Shown here one piece after another: positions 62,621-64,000 of a stretch of DNA of 64,000 nt. The position numbers and the translations under genes are program-made. Below the pieces are notes generated by a model. That model did no database searches. It was not told where the DNA came from and was given only the letters and a program-made list of their open reading frames with translations. Location: the NCBI GenBank assembly GCA_002197995.1, contig NGZR01000005.1, forward strand, positions 3,968,001 through 4,032,000, given 5' to 3'. Every line of letters begins with the position of its first letter. Within the stretch, counting starts at the first letter, position 1. Source of the stretch: Gaeumannomyces sp. JS-464. Taxonomy: Eukaryota > Ascomycota > Sordariomycetes > Magnaporthales > Magnaporthaceae.

Positions 62621-64000
<1,380 letters not shown>

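Overview
The window is nuclear DNA of a filamentous ascomycete (Pezizomycotina), most likely a Sordariomycete. The signs are GC-rich coding sequence, short introns with fungal donors (GTAAGT, GTGAGT, GTATGT, GTACGT), long gene-poor spacers, pyrimidine-rich leaders, and a set of genes typical of this group. I see no prokaryotic, CRISPR or intact transposon content.

Layout, left to right. 1-6.5 kb: the 5' part of the proline-catabolism enzyme P5C dehydrogenase (minus), the ribosome-biogenesis GTPase NUG1 (minus), and a GPP-type HAD phosphatase (plus). 6.5-18.9 kb: about 12 kb without a recognisable gene, holding microsatellites and an inverted repeat around an AT-rich core, ending in a pyrimidine-rich stretch upstream of a homeobox transcription factor (18.9-21.5 kb, plus). 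22-30 kb, all minus: the bifunctional purine enzyme ADE16/17, the peroxisomal E2 PEX4, and a large proline/serine-rich fungal protein. 30-35 kb is gene-free. 35-44 kb, all plus: the rRNA-processing protein CGR1, a coiled-coil protein with one membrane segment, and a PX/DUF3818 protein (yeast YPR097W/Lec1 type). 44.6-51.3 kb: succinate dehydrogenase SDH2 (minus) and SDH1 (plus) back to back over a 1.2-kb promoter, then RanGAP (RNA1). 52-64 kb is accessory: a decayed TPR-CHAT gene, an unrecognised ORF, a tyrosine-decarboxylase-like PLP enzyme with a premature stop, a decayed caspase-like gene, and the start of a GH18 chitinase.

The strongest global observation is that many otherwise well-conserved genes (P5CDH, homeobox, ADE16/17, the proline-rich protein, PX protein, SDH1, RanGAP, decarboxylase, chitinase) each carry one or two frameshifts. 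Nearly all equal the loss of one base, usually in or beside a short homopolymer. SDH1, ADE16/17 and RanGAP are essential or nearly so, and this points to assembly indels rather than biology. The TPR-CHAT and caspase-like loci are different: they have lost catalytic segments and look truly dead.

The most interesting biology is the divergent SDH1/SDH2 pair with two candidate CCAAT/HapX-type sites, and two independent remnants of death-associated protease families (CHAT and caspase) within 10 kb. I did not find a clear intact novel system.
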